This document shows positions 6,001-8,205 of a DNA stretch of 8,205 nt, piece by piece. This DNA is from Actinomycetes bacterium (lineage in GTDB: Bacteria; Actinomycetota; Acidimicrobiia; Acidimicrobiales; Palsa-688), in the NCBI GenBank assembly GCA_021798075.1, contig JAJZYO010000073.1, positions 1-8,205 of the forward strand, written 5' to 3'. The stretch's first letter is position 1. Every line of letters begins with the position of its first letter. The notes beneath the pieces are model-generated. The model saw only the letters and a program-made list of their open reading frames with translations, had not been told where the DNA came from and made no database searches. Made by a program: the position numbers and the translations under genes.

Positions 6001-7406
6001 TAGCACCGGCCGCCCCGGCTCCGGCTCCGGCTCCGGCCGCAGTGGCACCGGCCAGCCGGCCCGACCGCCGCCGCCACTTGAACCGGGCCGCCGTAGTGGG
6101 CGTGGACGCGACGGGCGCCGTGCTGGTGTCCCCTGCCGGGGCCACCAGCCTCGGTCCGCGAACCACAGTTCTCGAGATAGTTGAGGCGACGGCCGCGGCC
6201 GGTGCGGCCAGCGCTTGGCTCACCCGAGGCGCCCTCGAGCGCCTTGGGATGCCCGCCACGCTCCCGGAGCGCGAGTTCGGGAGCGGGGTCGACCACGAGC
6301 AGGTCGCCGCGCTCGTGGCGGCTGGCTGGGAGGTCGTCCGGCCGTCGAAGGTGCCAGGCCTGGACCACGAGCTCGTGGTCCGCCGCGACGGCCTCGACGT
6401 CGCCGTCCGCGTCCCCGCATGGCCAGACTCGCGGGGTGTAGTCGCCTGGCAGCCCTTCGCCGGCGTGGAGGGCGCGGAGGCCCTGGCCCGCGAGGTCCAC
6501 GTACTACAGCAGGCGCTCTCCTCGGGCGGCCGAGGGTGGACGCTCGGGACCGGGGCGCTCTCCACCTTCCGCGGCGCGGCCGCCGCTCATGCGCGGGTGA
6601 AGCAGGGCGGGCGCTTGGCGGTGGTCGACTTCGAGCGCTGCGAGACGGCGCCAGAGGGCCTCGTGGTGCCCGATCTGCCTAACTGGTGGCTGGCACCCGC
6701 AGAGTGGCCCGATGGCGGCTACGCGGTGCTCGTGGACCGCCACCGGGACTTTCTGGCCGCGCTCGGCAGCGTGCTGGTGCCTACCGGCCAGCTCGAGCCC
6801 GTCGAGGAAGGCGGCCTGCTCGTCCGCGCGGTGGTCGAAGGCGGCTCAGTGCCGTTCGTGCCCTCGGGCGAGGGCTGGTACCCCGCGACACTGACCGCGC
6901 TCGCCGAGGTTGACCCCGAGGCCTTCGGCCGCGTCGAGGTCCTCGAGCGGCTCGGCACCACCGGCCCGGTGGTCCGGTTTTTCCGCGGGCTCACCGATGC
7001 ACTGCGCGCAGGGCTGCCGGCCATGCCTACCGGGAGCCCGGCGTACTTGGCGCTCAAGGGCGTCTACAGCACAGGGATCAGCGCGCTCGGCTCCGCGGAG
7101 TACGCCAAGGGCACGAACGCCAAGTGGTACCGGCCCGACTGGAAGGCGCTTCATGCGGGCTTGCACGTCGCGAATATCTGGCGCAGTCTCGTGAAGGCCC
7201 GCCAGGCCGGGGCCGTCCTGCTCGGCACCGGAGGCCGGGACGGTGCGGTGTTGTGGGTGCCGGGCCGCGACGACCCGGTACCAGGCCTGAAAATCGGCGA
7301 GGGTACGGGCGACTGGCACGTCACGGCCACCGGCCGCGCGGGCATGGTCCGCCGGATGGTCGAGGGCGGCGCCGGCATCGACGCCATCAAGAAGGAGCTG
7401 CGCTGA
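3033..7406 (+). CDS. Giant replication protein: DnaB-N-like, DUF927/D5-type helicase and possible polymerase-like C terminus
   Basis: 1457 residues. In order: a DnaB-N-like helical domain (about 15-145, with GRIAEIGGLVGIDAL as in DnaB N-domains); a low-complexity linker (170-270); a DUF927/D5-like ATPase (about 275-600) with Walker A GHTGLGKS (467-474), SWSSTSNDLE (495-504), Walker B ending in DD (518-519), a basic RMRRAQFDGASRGR segment (537-550), a sensor-like TAED (570-573) and an RDR arginine-finger candidate (581-583); helical sequence and a winged helix (about 765-825). A disordered linker (846-1012) contains VGPVGP-type repeats and an Ala-Pro stretch. The C-terminal domain (about 1015-1457) has VLVDRHRDFLAAL (1232-1244), LKGVYSTGISALGS (1341-1354) and GGRDGAVLWV (1400-1409), then GLKIGEGTGDWHV. 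These resemble polymerase palm motifs A, B and C in order and spacing, but the motif C acid pair is weak, so this part is uncertain. Such helicases unwind DNA during phage or plasmid replication. Start: GTG overlapping the previous stop, with no ribosome site, implying coupling. The helicase part is firm. Confidence 0.85.
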   Translation: MSVAERPRPARSRRSPRQLVEGLPAVLRDPVPERLLAGYALSSAASVGVFERFHVTFSSWHSATAALVAATAVQLWQRGEKGDPEGVAAELTTQGRIAEIGGLVGIDALRAEWAAAYVGDGPTPQALAQDVEGRNRHRAKALALSAYERGGPFEAVAEAQAALEAWLDAGEESAASAKRRAAARASTPNRPALGAYLAGKASEVEDHEAEVEWLRPPGPGAGYSLPTVLEGDAIANVVPIRPDVEPSRGDDGDDGRPRRDAGHGLILGAPQGEHRVRPVYIEGAAPKVVGIDTRAPTPGASPVVTHYRVQDTHQANRPEVVVAFEDFAKMTWLTQHWPGTILRASGSARREAVATCLLQLANDDGIVAAEALSESGWAKLDGEPAFVHAGGAISPRGHHEVPVHLPAQVQRYELPAPPDVDRARVVVRESLDLFDLAPRAFTAANLGAVYRAPLPGDRSRLTVWNHGHTGLGKSALMLVMQSHFGAALLERATASWSSTSNDLEDAAWAARSMVWSCDDWQAGAEGGLARITGVADRMRRAQFDGASRGRQTRDLEHRPDKDPQGTWIVTAEDFPGVQSARDRCLAPHFPRGVFDLAGSEGVALTAAQDKARAGVYAEATGAYLQYLAAHYETTGQWGRETWRRLVREAGVIDVSQHTRTCVAEAALGWAAFLRFALAIEAVSPDEAGRRWAAAWDALCSAAVEQAVGVVEEGPAGRYQTLLAQVLLAGRAHLMPRGGLSEAAALGWAPGRDGNLMPQGRLVGWADVDRWYLLPEASLGEVSDFAKRAGEPFEPTAATLGRRLRDEGMLAELGEGRHIAARAPRSVDPSRPRVWVMKYLLAPPDLKDVGPVGPPPPFMPPDLGLWPVPQTLAAGSERPGATVNVGPAKGQLSGPDSAPGPTGPTSHSQRALNGHVMSSHTGTVTPDPAAELLGRIAQSPPSDVEAVRRYVAEHDWDADDLVDWQMATLGHLLDALERGRAVPEPEPGPDLAPAAPAPAPAPAAVAPASRPDRRRHLNRAAVVGVDATGAVLVSPAGATSLGPRTTVLEIVEATAAAGAASAWLTRGALERLGMPATLPEREFGSGVDHEQVAALVAAGWEVVRPSKVPGLDHELVVRRDGLDVAVRVPAWPDSRGVVAWQPFAGVEGAEALAREVHVLQQALSSGGRGWTLGTGALSTFRGAAAAHARVKQGGRLAVVDFERCETAPEGLVVPDLPNWWLAPAEWPDGGYAVLVDRHRDFLAALGSVLVPTGQLEPVEEGGLLVRAVVEGGSVPFVPSGEGWYPATLTALAEVDPEAFGRVEVLERLGTTGPVVRFFRGLTDALRAGLPAMPTGSPAYLALKGVYSTGISALGSAEYAKGTNAKWYRPDWKALHAGLHVANIWRSLVKARQAGAVLLGTGGRDGAVLWVPGRDDPVPGLKIGEGTGDWHVTATGRAGMVRRMVEGGAGIDAIKKELR
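5570..5747. repeat. Palindromic array of six (T/A)GTGGGACC motifs inside the replicase gene
   Basis: The outer arms, 5570-5591 and 5726-5747, are perfect 22-base inverted repeats. Each holds two 9-base units in tandem: plus-strand copies at 5573-5581 and 5582-5590, and inverted copies at 5727-5735 and 5736-5744. A further inverted copy at 5630-5638 and a direct copy at 5681-5689 form an inner pair centred within one base of the outer pair. The order is therefore two forward, one reverse, one forward, two reverse. Forward copies are read as Val-Gly-Pro. Reverse copies are read in two different frames (Gly-Pro-Thr and Val-Pro-Gln), so the DNA or RNA sequence is conserved rather than the peptide. 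It could act as iterons, an origin or primase site, a regulatory mRNA hairpin, or be an inserted small palindromic element; the sequence alone does not choose. Confidence 0.9.
6015..6038 (+). repeat. Short tandem hexamer repeat coding an Ala-Pro linker
   Basis: Three copies of CCGGCT plus one CCGGCC, encoding alternating Ala-Pro residues in the linker before the C-terminal domain of the replicase. Such stretches form stiff, extended tethers and vary in length by slippage. Confidence 0.8.
7392..7397 (+). promoter_or_regulatory. Ribosome binding site for the 7407 gene
   Basis: AAGGAG inside the last codons of the replicase, nine bases before the GTG at 7407, which directly follows the replicase TGA. 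Confidence 0.7.
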
Positions 7407-7949
7407 GTGGCCTATTCCTGGCAGCGTCGTAACGAGCTGGCGGCCGAGCGCCTGCGGGCCGCTGGCTTCGAGCCCGGCGCCAACCCTTACCGCCAGTGGC
7501 GCGAGGTATCCGGCCTATCGCGGGGGCTCTCCCGGGGCCAGGCTCTAGGCCGCCCCCGCCGCGGCGAAGCCGGCATCCGCGGGCTACGCCAGACAGGTGA
7601 GCGCATCCCTCGGACGCCGCCGAGGTCGGCCCTCGAGGGCGAGCGTCAGCGTCGTTACGGTCCCACGCCGCGACCCGCGCATAGAGGCATGCCCGAGCGC
7701 TACGCGAACGAGCCGGGCTTGGCCGAACTGTGGGCCACGCCAGCTACGCCACAGGCGAGCTTCGAGGACCTGGGCGCCCACCATGCCTACGCACACATGA
7801 CGTTTACGAGCAAAGAAGAGGCGCTCCGCCACCTAGCGGGTGATGTCCAGATCAAGTGGGCGGTCGATAACGGCATGGTGACCATCGTCCGCGTCGGCCG
7901 CGGCGAGACAGCGGAATACCAAATATGGGTGCAGAACAAGACACCTTGA
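7407..7949 (+). CDS. Unrecognised 180-residue basic protein after the replicase
   Basis: Starts MAYSWQRRNELAAERLRAAG. The first 35 residues (WQRRNELAAERLRAAGFEP, then PYRQWRE) resemble the N-terminal style of small actinophage proteins, though I cannot name a family. Residues 35-95 are Arg/Gly/Pro-rich and probably disordered and nucleic-acid-binding. The C-terminal 60 residues look like a small alpha/beta fold (FTSKEEALRHLAGDVQIKWA, then MVTIVRVGRG and AEYQIWVQ). No Cys cluster, membrane segment or signal peptide. Start: GTG immediately after the replicase stop, with AAGGAG nine bases upstream. The stop lies inside the Wbl gene. Being co-transcribed with the replicase, a replication accessory is plausible but unproven. 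Confidence 0.75.
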   Translation: MAYSWQRRNELAAERLRAAGFEPGANPYRQWREVSGLSRGLSRGQALGRPRRGEAGIRGLRQTGERIPRTPPRSALEGERQRRYGPTPRPAHRGMPERYANEPGLAELWATPATPQASFEDLGAHHAYAHMTFTSKEEALRHLAGDVQIKWAVDNGMVTIVRVGRGETAEYQIWVQNKTP

Positions 7950-8205
7950 GCGCGGGGGCGGCGCAGTGCGGACCGCGCCGGCCCGAGCCCACCTGGCGCC
8001 GGCTGGCCGCCTGCCGTGGCTACCCGGTCGAGCTGTTCTTCCCGCAAGTCGGCCAGGACGTGAAGGCGCCGAAGACGATCTGTGCCGGCTGCCCGGTTCG
8101 CGAGGAGTGCTTGGCGGAGGCACTGGCCGTGCCAGTCGCCTACGACCACGGGGTATGGGGTGGCACGTCCGCGAAGGAACGCCAGGCCTTGCGCCGGCGG
8201 CAGCG
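7925..8205 (+). CDS. WhiB-like (Wbl) iron-sulfur transcription factor, 3' end missing
   Basis: The first 93 residues are present; the gene runs off the right edge. All Wbl signatures are visible: four cluster ligands Cys30, Cys53, Cys56 and Cys62 (CRGYP, then CAGCPVREEC, giving C-x2-C-x5-C), the turn GVWGG (76-80), and the following basic TSAKERQALRRRQ that contacts DNA. Wbl proteins carry an oxygen- and NO-sensitive 4Fe-4S cluster and act with the principal sigma factor. Actinophages and plasmids often encode them, and the phage TM4 version is known to repress host whiB2. Start: ATG at 7925 overlaps the previous gene by 25 bases; a TTG at 7946 overlapping that gene's TGA is the alternative, losing seven residues. 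Neither has a strong ribosome site. Cys15 is extra and probably not a ligand. The family call is near certain; the target genes are unknown. Confidence 0.93.
   Translation, partial: MGAEQDTLSAGAAQCGPRRPEPTWRRLAACRGYPVELFFPQVGQDVKAPKTICAGCPVREECLAEALAVPVAYDHGVWGGTSAKERQALRRRQ

Noticed and set aside
6015..6038. Hexamer tandem repeat as a regulatory or CRISPR-like repeat
   Set aside because: In-frame Ala-Pro linker coding with no spacers; ordinary for high-GC interdomain linkers.
5786..6565. Open frame of 259 codons on the minus strand
   Set aside because: Antisense to the replicase linker and C-terminal domain; Ser/Arg/Thr-rich composition typical of a shadow frame.

Overview
The window is very GC-rich, with dense overlapping genes, frequent GTG starts and a WhiB-like (Wbl) regulator at its right edge. 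Wbl proteins are essentially confined to Actinobacteria and their phages and plasmids, so this is most likely an actinobacterial mobile element: a prophage, phage, plasmid or integrative element. No integrase, structural gene, tRNA or CRISPR array is visible, so the type of element cannot be settled here.

Layout. The left third is on the minus strand: a ParB-like DNA-binding protein that runs off the left edge (1-580), a 240-base gap with an operator-like palindrome, a strong hairpin and a terminator (581-820), and an unrecognised 266-residue protein (821-1621). From 1622 to 1728 lies a divergent promoter region with repeated motifs. From 1729 to the right edge everything is on the plus strand. 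The genes overlap or abut: a small unknown protein, a ribbon-helix-helix (RHH) protein, a small zinc-ribbon-like protein, a possible 55-residue protein, a 104-residue unknown protein, a 1457-residue replication protein, a 180-residue unknown protein, and the Wbl protein cut by the right edge.

The centre of the window is the 1457-residue protein. It reads as a DnaB-N-like domain, then a DUF927/D5-type helicase ATPase with Walker A, Walker B and sensor motifs, then a winged helix. A disordered linker follows, then a C-terminal domain that may be a diverged DNA polymerase palm. If that is right, one polypeptide carries most of a mobile-element replisome. The linker is encoded by a palindromic array of six copies of a 9-base motif, (T/A)GTGGGACC. 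Its outer 22-base arms are perfect inverted repeats. The inverted copies are read in different codon frames, so conservation appears to act on the DNA or RNA rather than the peptide. This is the most interesting feature of the window: a possible origin, primase site or regulatory structure inside the replicase gene.

Likely logic: the left and right transcription units diverge from 1622-1728. Both minus-strand genes have a -10 box exactly six bases before ATG, which predicts leaderless mRNAs. The RHH protein and the two minus-strand proteins are candidates for control and partition, and the plus-strand operon for replication plus Wbl-mediated regulation.
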